This document shows positions 1 through 11,900 of a DNA stretch of 64,000 nucleotides, in pieces (position 1 is the stretch's first letter; each line of letters begins with the position of its first letter). The translations under genes and the position numbers were made by a program. The notes beneath the pieces are model-generated. The model was not told the origin of the DNA and searched no databases. It saw only the letters and a program-made list of their open reading frames with translations. This stretch comes from Charina bottae (taxonomy: Eukaryota; Chordata; Lepidosauria; Squamata; Charinaidae), in contig JALMGJ010000002.1 in NCBI GenBank assembly GCA_023362775.1, positions 110,429,981 to 110,493,980 of the forward strand, written 5' to 3'.

Positions 1-362
1 TCACGATTGCTGGCAGCAAATTCCACCGTTTAACTATGTGCTGCATAAAAAGGTATGTCCTTCTGCCAGTCCTGAATCTCCTTACATTTAGTTTCAATGG
101 ATGACCTCGAGTTCTAACACCATCCATGTTGATTATACAGGATAAATTTTAAAAAGCAACAACTTAATTTTTTTAAGCTTTTTACATAATTTGATGAAAT
201 CTGCAACCATAATTTCTAGTCCTAAGGGGAAGAAGCTTGACAAATTTCAGATAGAGAGGCAAGACATCTTGTGTAAAGGCAGAATTTCCATTTGGAAAAG
301 TTAAAAAGAGAATTTCCCTCCACCAGCTATTTAGTTGATAATTCATATGAAAATAGCATTTA
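1..362. other. Unassigned left-edge sequence
   Basis: No convincing coding region or structured element is visible. The stretch around 20-130 has the feel of a dispersed repeat, but I could not assign it to a family. The PLE fragment begins near its right end. Confidence 0.3.
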
Positions 363-1660
363 TTGTAGATGTTCTTTCTACAAAAGATCACCACTCTCAC
401 GACTCATAGCAGAGACTGTAATGCAGCATCTAGAAACTATAGCACTCCCACACATACAACCAAAAGTATAGATCCGGTATGTAGATGACACCTTTGTCAT
501 AATAAAAAAGGAACAACTAGAGAAGACACATGAAATAATCAACAACATCTTCAAAGGAATAAATTTCACAAGGGAAGAAGAAAACAACAACACACACCCC
601 TTCCTGGATATCCTCATCAGCAGAGGAAATGATGGCAAATTAGAAATACAAGTCTATCAAAAAAACAACCTACATTAACCAAGTGCTCCATTAGCAAAGT
701 AACAACCCAACCTCCCACAAGATGAGCTGTGTAAGAACATTATTCAGATGAGCACAAATGCGCTGCAGCAACCCAGAACATCAGAAAAAGGAAATAGACC
801 ACTGATACAACATCTTCAACAAAATGGATACCCACGCAACTTTATCAAAAAGTGCCTGACCACTCAACCCACCACAGCAAAACCAACAGAAGCTATGAAA
901 AGGATTACACTGCCATACATCAAAAACTTCTCAGAAACAACCAACAGATTATTACAATCACATGGCATCACCATAGCACACAAACCAACTAAAGCCCTCC
1001 AAAACAACTTAAGTAAACCATAAGACCCAGTAGCCCAAGAAGAAAAAACAGGAGTTATCTACAACATACAGTGTAAGGACTGTAACAGCCACTATGTAGG
1101 ACAGACTGGCAGAAGACTAGCAGAACGCATCCATGAACACCAACTAGCAGTCAGAAGACATGATGAAAACTCCTTAATCTCACACAACATGGACAGACTC
1201 AACCACAGTTTCAACTGGGAAACTGTGAGCATCCTAGACCAAGCTAAATCCAAAAACACAGGGAATTCCTGGAAGCTTGGCATTCAGACACATCAGCCAT
1301 CAATAAACACATAGAGCTAAACCACATTTACACACCATTCAAAAGAGACAATAAAAAAGCTAAGAAAGAAACAAAAATACCAGAACACATCCTCTCCAGT
1401 AGCCAACACCCAGATAAGCAGGGATTAACACCAGATAAACAATCAAGCAGAAAACAATGCCCTAATCAAGGAACGACCCAGGAGAAAACCACACCCCCAC
1501 CAACACTGGCAGGGCAAGCTACTGTATATAAACAGGGAGCAAACCCCACACTCACTAACACTGATGATGTTACCTAGTTGGGTAATAAAATGTTTGCAAG
1601 CAAAAAAACAAGCATAGAGAGCACCAAGGACTCCAGAGACAATGTAGCAAGGGGTAGTAC
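363..1660 (+). mobile_element. Degenerate Penelope-like element (RT C-terminal half, GIY-YIG, 3' end)
   Basis: Translation in shifting frames gives the second half of a PLE reverse transcriptase followed by a GIY-YIG endonuclease. The catalytic YVDD box lies at 478-489 and is followed by a typical PFLDILI stretch. A basic linker is readable at 748-1022, and the endonuclease signature (VIYNIQC...HYVGQTGRR) lies at about 1051-1120. Several stops and frameshifts break the frame, for example after 660 and at 1021, so this is a pseudogene. The RT fingers are missing, so the copy is 5' truncated. At 1561-1592 a CTGATGA core with a stem resembles the hammerhead motif of PLE ends, but the GAAA box is mutated. 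It is clearly diverged from the copy at 54-56 kb and represents another PLE lineage. Confidence 0.8.
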
Positions 1661-2283
1661 AGAGGACAGTCTTTTCTGTCAACTAGTAAGAGTTGACTTT
1701 TAAAGCAGAAAAATATTCTTGTGAAAAGGGAAATGAATACAACAAACTGCGCAAATAAATAGCCTAAGCAGCAATAGAAGCTCCTGTTAAAAGCAAGTCA
1801 TGAAGCACGGTATGAGAAAACCTTGTAAAATAACATTTTTCACCTTGCTAAGCAGAACATAACCAGAGATGGCTCTTGTTCCTTTCTTGCTCACCATGAG
1901 TGATAAAATGTAACATCCAAAAAGGTTTTGCCTGCATTTTTGAGAGAGACTGCCAAAATAAGTGGATATAATTGAGTGGCACAATATCCTTGTTGTGATT
2001 ACAGCATCAGTTCATAAATTTGCAGAGGTACCTGTCAGCCATTGATCAATAACTAACCCATTTGCTGGGGGGAAATGCGAGAAAGCCAAAATAAGCAGAC
2101 TTAATTTATTGGTACATGAACTTTTTGGTGAGCAAAAAAGGAACAAGATCCCCAGAGACTTCCCTCAGAGCAGCTCCCCGCACTGAGTGTCAGTGGGCCA
2201 GTCATTATATCTCTTCTTCCGTTTCAGGTCTGTTTTGTACAGGGGAATCAAAGGTGGGATATAAGGTTGGAAAACAAAACAAA

Positions 2284-2346
2284 CTAAACTTCCTAAAGGA
2301 GAAATCCATCCATCCAGCCAGCCATCCATCCATCCAGCCATCCAGC
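2284..2346. repeat. CCAT/CCAG tetranucleotide repeat
   Basis: Imperfect tandem CCAT and CCAG units are directly visible. The protein-like frames across it, rich in GWMDGW, are artefacts of the repeat. Confidence 0.85.
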
Positions 2347-2385
2347 CCCTATCTGGAAAAAGAGAGTAGCTTCTGAGATAAATGA

Positions 2386-2460
2386 ACGTATGTATGTATG
2401 TATCTGTGTGTGTGTGTGTGTGTATACATACACATACACACGCATACATACATACATACA
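2386..2460. repeat. Compound TATG/TG/CATA microsatellite
   Basis: A run of TATG units passes into alternating TG and then into CA and CATA units. This makes a partly self-complementary tract. Confidence 0.85.
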
Positions 2461-4034
2461 AATTATTCTGGAGAAGTCAATATTGTATGTGCGTGATTTA
2501 TTTTGTGCAATTCAGTTTCAAATGCATTGAGTCTATCAGAAGGCTTAGCACATTGTAGTTCTTTATTTCCCCATTGGAATTAAGTGGGAAATAATACTGC
2601 CAATGTTTGACAATTTGACATTAGATCTTGGCAGTGCAAATTTTTGGCAGCTGTAAAATATTCTCAAGAGCCTTTCCCTCCTTTACTCTTACTGTATGGC
2701 TGCAGCACATGACCCAGCTGACCCAGTCTACTATTACTACTAACCCCCAATGAAACTGGGGTAGATGATCAATGCAGTGCTAAGCTGCACCAGTAACACC
2801 TGGAGCCTGGTCTTTACTGGTATCTCAATCTCTTTTGCAGAGCCTTTCTCCCCCTCTCTGTCTCTCTCTCTCACACACACACACAGACACAATTGAGGGG
2901 AAAAAATCAAATAAAAATTAACAGTGCCTGATTGGGGATGGAGTTACTATACATGGACTGGACAGAGAGACAAATCCTCCAAATCCCTCACATCCATGAC
3001 GGCTTTTCATGGCTGAATGGAGGAAGGTAGTTTGACCCCAAACAATCTTTGGAGTGTTTTCATGCTTGTGTGACTTCCAATGCCTACTCTTGACTCAGCT
3101 AATCATGCTGAGTGGCCCCCAACGTATAGCTTAGGAATGAACTGCAGTGACTAAAACATATTTACATGAGATAACTGCAACAATGATGCACAGGAATGTG
3201 CATCAGATGGCACAAACCATAGAACCTAAGCAGAAATAGGAAATTTGGAAAGAACTTTTGATGCTTCAGAGTGAAGCAGAACAGTCCAAATTAGCTTCAG
3301 TCTGGATTTTCTGGGTGCTGCTCCATTCCTACAAAGGCTGGTTTCTTGGACCATAGGAGGAGAAGGCAGTAGGAGAAATGAAGAGGACAGCTGGCAGATT
3401 TCCCTTCAAATCAGTGTTTTCTGAGAAGGGCCAGCTCACCCCATAATTAAAGGGGAGGGGTAATAATTACTTATTATTATTTCTTCCACATTCTCAGCAG
3501 ATTCTCCTAGAGAACAGATCCTTCTGCCTGAGGCTGCCTATTAACTCTTCTGGCTTGTTGTATTAAGCCTTTCCCCCCCTAGAATTGATTATTCCTTATC
3601 CTATTCAATCCTTCTTTATTTGCTTAAGACTTCCTCTTTTGAAGACCTAGCAGTATTATTTAATTTCCTCCTTTGAACAGCTACTTCTTGCTAAATGCAG
3701 ATTTTTCCCCCTTTCACTTGCAGCTCAAAATTATTTTTCCCTCCAGCTTCCTTTCTTTAATCCACCTTCATTTCCCCTCCCCTACATTAACTTAATATAT
3801 CCTGATTTTTAATTTCACTGTTTTATTTGGAAGTTATTTGATTTCAATTTTCATTTTTCCTTCATCTATTGCTATGTCATATTAAAAGATAATAACATAT
3901 GCATTATTAAAGTATTAATAAGCAAAGGTTCCTGGGACATGTAGTCCAACCTGCGATTGAAGAGCCGGTTCCCTCACCCCCTCCCTAATCGCGCGAGTAT
4001 TATAAGATGATGTATAACTGATATATGTACTGAT

Positions 4035-4110
4035 TGTAAGCCACCTAGAGCCCTCCATTAGGGAGGGGATAGGCGGGGTATAAATAAGATAAATAAATAA
4101 ATAAATAAAT
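4035..4110 (+). repeat. L2-type LINE 3' tail
   Basis: The text runs from TGTAAGCCACCTAGAGCCC through GGCGGGGTATAAAT into AAATA repeats. This is the same 3' terminus seen at the end of the long L2 copy near 41.6 kb. Only the tail is recognisable here. Confidence 0.75.
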
Positions 4111-4454
4111 TAAGACCAAGTCACTCAATAGTCCAAGAGTTTCTCTACTGGGTCTTCTCCTCTTCATTGGGTGTCAAATAATGTCACCTGCTTCCCTTTG
4201 GGGAGGCTTTTACTTTACAGTATAGTCAACTCTGAATGCACAAACATGTTGTGTGACTGACTGCATGCTTCACAAAACCATGATCATCCTCCTAGTTTTG
4301 ATCAACAGCAATTACATTTCTGTGTGCCCTTGTTCACATAGGCACCAGATAGTGAACCCAATGCAGGCAGAGGCAAGGATGGCAAGTCAAACAGGGCCTC
4401 CCTTCCCTTAAAAGATTAAACCACCTTTATTTGGAGGTCACGGATGCTCTAAAC

Positions 4455-4744
4455 CAGAGCTTTCCAAACTGTGTGTCGTGACACGTTAGTGTGTCGGCTG
4501 CAGTGTTTGGGTGTGTCGCGGCTGCTGCTGCCTCCGAGCCCTGCCAGGATTACGTGCAGGTCCTAGTGCCTGCCTTGTGCCTGGCTGCCTCCAAACCTGC
4601 TGGAATTCTGCGCAGATCCTAGTGCCTGCCTTGTGCCCTGCTGTAAGAGTGTGTTGCGAAATGATGCCCTGCTGTAAGAGTGTGTCGCGAAATGATGCAT
4701 GTTTAAAAAGTGTGTCACGAACATGAAAAGTTTGGAAAGCTCTG
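4455..4744. mobile_element. hAT-type MITE, copy 1
   Basis: The element begins CAGAGCTTTCCAAACTGTG and ends with the inverted form AGTTTGGAAAGCTCTG. It is flanked by a perfect 8-bp duplication, CTCTAAAC, at 4447-4454 and 4745-4752. Terminal inverted repeats starting CAG plus an 8-bp TSD are diagnostic of the hAT superfamily. The 290-bp interior has no transposase and contains local direct repeats: a CTAGTGCCTGCC unit twice and a GTAAGAGTGTGT...GCGAAATGATGC unit twice. The other copies are at 28.8, 29.8 and 31.5 kb. Confidence 0.88.
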
Positions 4745-4752
4745 CTCTAAAC

Positions 4753-6955
4753 TTACTGCAAAGCCCTCTCTCAGTAGGTGAGAGAGAGAGGCAGGCAGGC
4801 AGAAGCAAGGTTAGGAACTGCCACTTTGGCAGTCGGAGTTCGATTAATGCAAGAGGAAAGAAAGGCAGCCTCCTGACTGTAGCATCTGAGTGTCTTACTT
4901 GCAATCAGAGAAGGTGGACCTCTTCAAAAGCTGCAGCATATAATCTGGGGGATGAAATCTTATCATGAACATTGAGAAGGAGCCAAGGCACCAGTGTCAC
5001 CAGAGGTTCTTATATAGTCACCCCCCATATGCACAAGAATCAATGGAGGAAGAGACTCCAAGTCAAGGCAACATTCCTAGGCGGGTTGCAATACAGTATG
5101 GATTTACTTTGCAGAGATATTCATTCCCAGTAAGCAGATCAACCTTTATTAAGGAAACCATTTGAAACAAAGAAAAAGATCAATGGTGCTTCCCTACAAG
5201 CTCCCTGATGAGGCATTTGAAGAAGTAATAACTAATAACTCTAACATCAGTGACAGAGAAGTTGCTAAAGGAATATTCATGGTACAAGAGACTCTCTCCC
5301 CACATACACACCAATAAGGAAAAATTGAGCAGGCTGTCATGATTATCTAATAGCTGGACAACTGCAGTAGGGTGGGGACAAAATGGAAAAAACAGCTCTC
5401 CAGAGTGATGGAGTCAGTTGGATTCATGCTCCTGATTCAGTGAGTAGCAAGGCTACCTACCATTTCTGATCCGCAAAATTAAGATGACCCCTAGGTGGCA
5501 GCAAAGAGGCCCAAAATATTCTAAGGATTTGCTGCCATCTCCTGCCCTTCGGATTTTTGCAGCCCAGGTCTGGCAGCCTTAATTTAGATCAGCCAGGAGA
5601 AGTGCAGGTATTGCCTATCCTGCAGATATTATCTACTGTACCTGTGGTAGAGAGGGGCAAAAGGCAGCTGACTGAATCTCAGAAGGCTTCGTACAGGTGG
5701 TTTTGCTTCAGATAGATGCATTGGATTAGTCACACACAGCAGCTATGACTCCAGGGAACATAGCAACACATTAATCAGATGATAGGTGAGTGGCTGACTG
5801 GGCAACAGCTTATCTCGATCCATATTATCCCACTAAGTAAAAGAGGGGGGGGGGAAGTCTGATCAGTTCATAGATCAAATTTGCACCACGTGGGACACAC
5901 TTTTGTATGTTTGAATCTTTGTACTGCACCCAGTACATTGTGCTTGTCTGCATATGCCACTCTAGTCCTTTTAATCCACCTCCCATCTCTATTGCTGTAT
6001 TCAAAGAAGTGACGGTAACCATGCACATTACAGCTGCTTAAATCCTAAATTCCTCAAGTGCTTAGCCAAGCCTGTGTGCAACCCGATCCAAAATTTCAAA
6101 CAGGGACCCGATGACAAGGGAATCCTCCATCAGAAGATGCGACCGCTCAGCATCAACAGCCAGTGAGAGCAGCTTGAAATCACTTCTTTTTGCTTTGCAA
6201 AACCTTTCGCATTTCCCTGCCATTTCTCACCACCTCACCCTTCCTCCTCATTTCTACTAACCAACACCTATTTGGAACCAAAAGGATCTTCATTTGCATT
6301 TCTACTGTAAAGTGAGTTAATCTCTTTAGCTTGTCCTTGCAATGAAACAATAAACTTATTTTGAATTGTAAGAAACCCTAGAATGGTTTGAGTTAAGCTG
6401 CCTGGCTTTAAGATACATTTCTCCAGAGGTCAGAGAAGCCTTTCTTTGCACTGGTTGCAGCCTCAATCTACGCACAATAGCCTCTGCCTGTCTAACAATT
6501 CATGTCTGAATGAATTAAGGGGCTAGTTCATTTTTTGCTGCAACTCAGTTCAACATCTGGCTCTGGCTCAAGTGCTGACTTGAACATTAAAAGAAGCAAC
6601 ACTTGATATTCCAGTATAGCCATTGCCTTCAGAAGCAGCAGAGGATTCTGCCCTATCATCTGTGTAGAAAAGAAAAAAAATCAATTGCCAGTCATGGTCT
6701 GGTGGAATACTTATTTTAAAAATGTACACACCATTCTTCAAAACCAGGTTGCTCATAAACAGATGAAAACACCACACAGTTCTGAATCAATGAAAATATG
6801 AAGTGTGACAATTGAAATACAGAACATGAAAACAACAACAGTAGCAGCCTGAATAAAAAGTTCCCTAAGAGCAACATGTTAAGAATCAACACATTAATTG
6901 ATTAAAATACTTGGGAGAATAGAGACATCTTGGCCTGCCATCAGAAAGGCAATAA
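4753..6955. other. Non-coding stretch, no gene seen
   Basis: No supported coding sequence or RNA gene was found. A pyrimidine-rich block at 6180-6260 followed by an AATAAA-type signal near 6350 is loosely reminiscent of an LTR end, but I could not define boundaries. A G homopolymer lies near 5845. Confidence 0.35.
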
Positions 6956-7500
6956 AGGTTTGTTGTTGTTTATTTGTTCATTCGCTTCCGACTCTTCGTA
7001 ACTTCATGGACCAGCCCACGCCAGAGCTTCCTGTCGGCCGTCACCATCCCCAGCTCCCCCATGGTTGAGTCTGTCACCTCCAGAATATCATCCATCCATC
7101 TTGCCCTTGGTCGGCCCCTCTTCCTTTTGCCTTCCACTTTCCCTAGCATCAGCATCTTCTCCAGGGTATCCTGACTTCTCATTATGTGGACAAATGACTT
7201 CAGTTTTGCCCTTAATATCATTCCCTCAAGTGAGCAGTCTGGCTTGATTTCCTGGAGTATGGACTGGTTTGATCTTCTTGCAGTCCAAGGCACTCTCAGA
7301 ATTTTCCTCCAGCACCACAGTTCAAAAGCATCTATCTTCCTTTGCTCAGCCTTCCTTATGGTCCAGCTCTTGCAGCCATAGGTTACTACAGGGAATACCA
7401 TTGCTTTGACTATGCGGATCTTTGTTGTCAGTGTGTAGGACAAGCATAATTCACTAGCAAGGGCATTCTGGAGAAAGCAGGGTACTACCAAAAAGGCTAG
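6956..7500 (-). mobile_element. Bov-B (RTE) LINE, 5'-truncated 3' end
   Basis: On the minus strand the frame at 6970-7491 encodes the C-terminal domain of a Bov-B/RTE reverse transcriptase. It carries TKIRIVKAMVFPVVTYGC, then SWTIRKAEQRKIDAFELWCW and the RRSNQSILQEI stretch. It closes with a basic KRKRGRPRARWMDDI segment and an HEVTKSRKRMNK terminus, all typical of this family. The 3' end is followed by a short CAA-type tail (6956-6968 on the plus strand). The catalytic YADD region and endonuclease are missing through 5' truncation. The surviving 173 codons are open, which suggests a fairly young insertion. Confidence 0.88.
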
Positions 7501-10490
7501 TCTTTTGAATTGGGGGAAGAGAGACTTGCTAACTTAAAAAAGCTTTGACCCTAATTATTTTCATGGATGCTTTTTCCCCTCTGGGTTTGCTTTGGTAGAA
7601 GAACAGAAAAGGAGAGAGCAAGCAATGACAGAGAATTGCAGATGGATGGCCTGCCACCTTCAACGACAAGACAGTGCGCCCTCAACAGCTGCTGACAACT
7701 GAGTGTGAGAATGCTGTCAGAGCCAAATCCACTGCAGGTTTTAAATCCCAAGCACCCGGTGTTGAATTCTGCCTATTGCTCTACAGGCATCCAGGACAAA
7801 GAAAACATCGTCGTTTAACTGCAGCAGTTGTTCTAGTAAAGCCAAGGGTGAAGTAATTTCTTCTGAGATCAGCAGCCTACTTTAGGGATACTCTCTACTG
7901 CACCCATGTTGCTGGGGTTGTGTTAAGTGGAATAGTGGGGACTGGGGGAAAGAAGAGAGTGTGACCAAGGTTCAGTAGTTGACAACACTGTGACCAGCCT
8001 TTTCCAATCCAATGCCCACTAAAGTTGTTGGATTACAACTCCCACCATCCCATCAGAAGTGGCAGATATGCTAAATCAGAGCACTTGGCACCCTGTAACA
8101 AGGACAATGAGTTGGTGGTTTTTATTCCAAATGGATTAACAAAGGCAGCACAATGTAGCTGTAGAGGCAAGTGATCACCTTGAATCACTGAGGTATCTTT
8201 TTCAGACTTCCTTGCTTGTCCATTTCCACTTCAGCGCTACACAGCTGCTCAGGAAAGTTGCTACTTGGATGTAGGCAGGATCCCCAACAGTGATTTAGAG
8301 CACCTTTTGAAGTCATCTGACTACCTTGTGCTGCCAATATAACATGGACCTCAGCAATAGTTGGGTAGGCTATTAGACCATACTGAAAGTTTTCTCTGGG
8401 CAATGGTCTTGACTTTCTTTATATTGAGGTGCCCAGGAAGAGCTGGTCCAATACACTAGAGGTTATCTACCTTCACCATCAAAGGAATGGTCAGTTAAGA
8501 GCATTAGATTTTAATTGCAATAAAACTTGTATGGCTTGTTGCCTGTTTAAGTGGGTAAACACTACTTTGAACTGGAACAACTAAGGACCGTCACATTTAG
8601 CATCTGATGAGAGCAACTGATCACATAATAGGTTTCTTTGACTGCTGTAAATGTGTCTATGGAAGGACTCTTACTCCAGACTTGTAACAAGTCTTCCCCT
8701 AATTTAAAGGGAAGATCCTGGCAGGGGAATGAGGATAAAAATTTTAAGAGAGCAGTAGGGCATTCTTTTTCCTGAATTCAATATGTGGAGAATTAAAAAT
8801 CCAGATGAAAAACATATGCTAGCTTTTTGTTGTCCTCTAAAAGAGATACCACCTTTAAGAGCATGGGCTCAGACAAGTGCAAATTCTGATTTTCGAAAAT
8901 GTAGTTCAGAGGAAATATAGATATTGAGTGTGACTTTTAGTTAGTCAGTATCCTGTTACAGGTGACTGTGGGTATTACAGTTTGCTGACGCAACACATAT
9001 TGGTAGCAGTGGAAAGATAAACCATCTGAACACAATTTTAGAAATAAGCCATCCAGATACTAATCAATGACGCCAGTCCTAAATATATACATGATTGTCC
9101 TGACTGTCCATCATATCGTGTTCCTTGACATGTACATCTACTGCAATAGTGTTAACTGGATTCATACATTGCTTAAAGACATAACATGGTTTGCTTTGGG
9201 CTCTGCAGGTTCTGCAAACTCAACAATTGTGATAATCATGGCTGATAATTTAGTATGCTGCATGACTCAGCCGATTGGGGCTTATCCAGTAAATTAGTTA
9301 AAAAAACATAGCTTAGTGTGATAGGTGACCTAAGCTGTTGTGTCAGTAGCACATAAAATAATGGCATTGTGACTGTTTTGTATGAATATTTTCTTACTTT
9401 ATGTTGCAATCCTATACCTGGTACTAAGTCTCACTGAATTCAGAAGGACAGACTCCTAAGTAAATACAGAGAGGGTAGAAGTTAATATTCCCTGTAAATA
9501 GAATACCTGAACAACTGGCAAATAACTGGAGGTATAATCTTTTCTCTGATGTCCTTGTTTTCTCCTTGCAGGCAGTTTTGTTTGTGTTTCCTCCCCCCTC
9601 CCCCCAAAAAATCTGGAAGTTTATCGAAAACAAGAGTATTCAACATACCCCCTTCATCAGAAATGGTACAATCTGTTCTACCACTCATTCTTCCACAGGC
9701 TTCAATCAGCAGCAATAATGAGAAACCCAGAAAGATTAATTCCTGTTTTACATATTCCTAAAATTAGGAATTGTAATTCTTTGTTAATACAAATGTGCAA
9801 TTGACTGTTATATCCTGTGAAACCATTTTTTTTTCATTAAAAAAATCTTTGGACAAATTTATTATACATAATTAATACAACCATAGGAAACACTGTATAA
9901 ACAAAGAGCAACCTGGTCCTTTCATGATACCAATAATAGATTACAGAACACAATAGGCAAACATTTCTTGATGTGAAATACGTGGAGACTAATGTAGTAA
10001 AATTGCTCACTAGAAAGAATGCAAAGATTTATCATAGTCATTAACAGAAATAAAACACTCTGATGCAACATGTGATTGAGAAATGCATTCCTGCTAGATA
10101 GGCAAACATCTGCTGGATCAATATGCTAAATCCATATTGTATGGCTGTTGCACAGTGCAGCATGCAGATATGTCCTTGTCAGGATAAATGCTCATTATCT
10201 TGAGTTACACAATATAGGCTGAATAAGGATGCACTCGAATCAATGGAAGTGCATAGTTTAACTTGTTTGTAGATGATGTCCTCGGGGAACAAACAAGGCT
10301 TGATTGGTGAAGCCAATTCTCCAGAGCATGTTTCTGTATTTTTGCTGATGCTGTAAACCCTCACCTGGGTCACTTCTCCATTTGCACTGAAGAAGGAGAG
10401 ATATACCTCCAGTGTTCTCTGTGTTAACATATTACACCCAGAAGGATCTGTATGGGGCATCTCACCATCCATCTGAGGGACTCCAATGTG
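7501..10490. other. Non-coding stretch, no gene seen
   Basis: No coding region could be supported. The one recognisable repeat is the short fragment at 7985-8075. A C-run and an A-run occur near 9590-9615. The remainder is AT-rich and unique-looking. Confidence 0.35.
7985..8075. repeat. Short dispersed repeat fragment (possible DNA transposon remnant)
   Basis: The segment containing TTGGATTACAACTCCCACC resembles a short interspersed repeat common in reptile DNA. I cannot see both ends or a TSD, so the class is a guess. Confidence 0.3.
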
Positions 10491-10695
10491 TGTGCGTGTT
10501 CTTTCAAGTCACTGTTGATGCCTGGTGACTGTCTGGGTTACTGCAGTTTTCTTAGCAAGATTTTGGAAGTGGTTTACCAGTGACTTCTTCCTAGGGCTGA
10601 GAGAATTGTGACTGGCCCAAGGTCACCCAGCTGGCTTTATGCCTAAGGCAGGACTAGAACTCACGGTCTCCGAGTTTATAGCCTGATGCCTTAAC

Positions 10696-11057
10696 TGTCA
10701 GGGTTTTACCCTGAAATAGGAATTTCATCAGTGTGAATATGGAGAGGACAGAGCACAGCTGAGCTGTATTTGTGATTAACTCAGCTTGCTCAGGGCACAC
10801 ACCTGGAGGGTGTGGTTACATGACTCAGCACATACCACTGGATATAAAGAAGTGCACCATGGGTTGTGGGTGTGGCTTTTAGTAGGAGTTTGGGTGGTGG
10901 TTGGAGTTGTAGCTGATGATCAATGTCTTGTATTGTAAGTTCTGTAAATATTGTACAGTAAAAGGTCTGTGTACAGTTTGACTATAACAGACTGCATGCT
11001 GTCAATTATTTGCATACTCATGGAACACCACAATGCTATATATGTGCAACCCTGACA
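10696..11057 (+). repeat. 5' LTR of the copia element
   Basis: It is a 362-bp terminal repeat bounded by TGTCAGGG and CCCTGACA. Its last 93 bp recur at 11808-11900 with a few substitutions, which proves it is an LTR. A TATA box sits at 10843-10848, and AGTAAAAGG near 10958 lies where a polyadenylation signal would be expected. Confidence 0.85.
10841..10850 (+). promoter_or_regulatory. TATA box in copia LTR
   Basis: GATATAAAGA lies inside the LTR about 215 bp before its end, in a position fitting a U3 promoter. Confidence 0.5.
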
Positions 11058-11071
11058 GGTTATGGGCCCAG
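11058..11071 (+). other. Half-tRNA primer-binding site (initiator Met tRNA)
   Basis: GGTTATGGGCCCAG immediately follows the LTR. It is the exact complement of CTGGGCCCATAACC, the anticodon stem-loop region of vertebrate initiator tRNA-Met. Priming from an internal tRNA-iMet fragment rather than the 3' CCA end is a known habit of copia-type elements. Confidence 0.8.
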
Positions 11072-11147
11072 TGGTTGGCGTAACTCCATGAGTACCTGCT
11101 GGCCTTTTTGCTGGTGAAGGCAACTGTTGTAAGTGTCAGCAGAAGAC

Positions 11148-11807
11148 ATGGAGGCTGAACCTGTGTGTGCCGTGAGTGGTGGACTTCCTCTAGCTCATCT
11201 CAATGAGCGGAACTACATGACCTAGTGTGTTAAAATGGAAATGTATCTCCGACGAGAGGGTCTCTGGGAGGCGGTGAGCAATCCCCCAGCACAACCTGAT
11301 GACAGGCAGCTAAGGTCTGAAGAAAAAGCCTGGGCATACATTATCTTGGGTTTGGAAGACAGCCAGGTGCTGCATGTTCATGGACTACAAACTGCAGCTG
11401 AATGTTGGACTGTGTTAAGGCAGCTGTGTATTCGTGAAACAGCTAGTAGTAAAATTGCTTTGACATGTCGTTTGTACAAGAAATGTCTGCAGGAGGGGGA
11501 AAGCTTATCAGAGCATTTACACACCATGCAATGCTTGTTTCTAGACCAACAGGAGAGAGAAATGTATTTGTCTGAGGCAAACAAGGTCTATATAATGTTG
11601 AGCTCATTAAATGACTCTTGGTCGGTGTTAATTACAAGCTTGGAGTCAATGCCTGAACAGGAGCTTACTTTATATTACCTTGTTGGGCGTTTACTCGAGG
11701 AGGAGAGGAAACACACAGAGAGAACACAGGAGAGCAACTCTAAACAGCCACATATGAAGGAGTTAAAGGCATCAGCATACAGCAAAGAAACGGAGCGTGT
11801 GTTTGCA
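11148..11807 (+). pseudogene. copia-type Gag (broken)
   Basis: An ATG at 11148, about 75 bp after the primer site, opens a frame that reads through a copia-like N-terminus (LNERNY). It meets an in-frame TAG at 11223, where copia Gags usually have Trp, and continues in the same frame from 11235. The downstream part (MEMYLRREGLWEAV, then LGLEDSQVLHVHGLQTAAECW, a KIALTCRLYKKCLQEGESL block and a LLEEERK helix) matches the copia Gag / UBN2 family. The CCHC zinc knuckle expected at the C-terminus has been deleted, and the frame runs on into 3' LTR sequence up to 12014. It is non-functional as it stands. Confidence 0.8.
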
Positions 11808-11900
11808 GTCTGTGTACAATTTGCCTATAACAGACTGCGTGCTGTCAATTATTTGCATACTCACGGAATGCCGCAACGTGATATATGTGCAACCCTGACA
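11808..11900 (+). repeat. Truncated 3' LTR of the copia element
   Basis: It matches the final 93 bp of the 5' LTR, including AACAGACTGC and the terminal CCCTGACA, with a handful of mismatches. It abuts gag directly because of the internal deletion. Confidence 0.85.

Larger units (their letters stand above)
1681..4030. other. AT-rich non-coding stretch with simple repeats
   Basis: I see no supported gene here. The region contains the tetranucleotide repeats listed separately, a short TC/CA run near 2850-2890, a T/C-rich block at 3480-3800 and otherwise unique-looking sequence. Short frames across it show no recognisable domain. Confidence 0.4.
10696..11900 (+). mobile_element. Internally deleted Ty1/copia LTR retrotransposon
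   Basis: The unit reads 5' LTR (10696-11057), primer-binding site, gag, then directly the last 93 bp of the 3' LTR (11808-11900). A perfect 5-bp duplication, TTAAC, flanks it at 10691-10695 and 11901-11905. The LTR starts TGTCAGGG and ends CCCTGACA. Protease, integrase, RT and RNase H are all missing, with the deletion running from late gag into the 3' LTR. Copia-type elements are scarce in vertebrate genomes, and the Gag similarity together with the half-tRNA primer site supports this assignment. It could only move with enzymes supplied by another copy. Confidence 0.85.

Noticed and set aside
2165..2461. A 98-codon minus frame rich in Trp, Met and Asp
   Set aside because: It is a translation of CCAT/CCAG and TG microsatellites.
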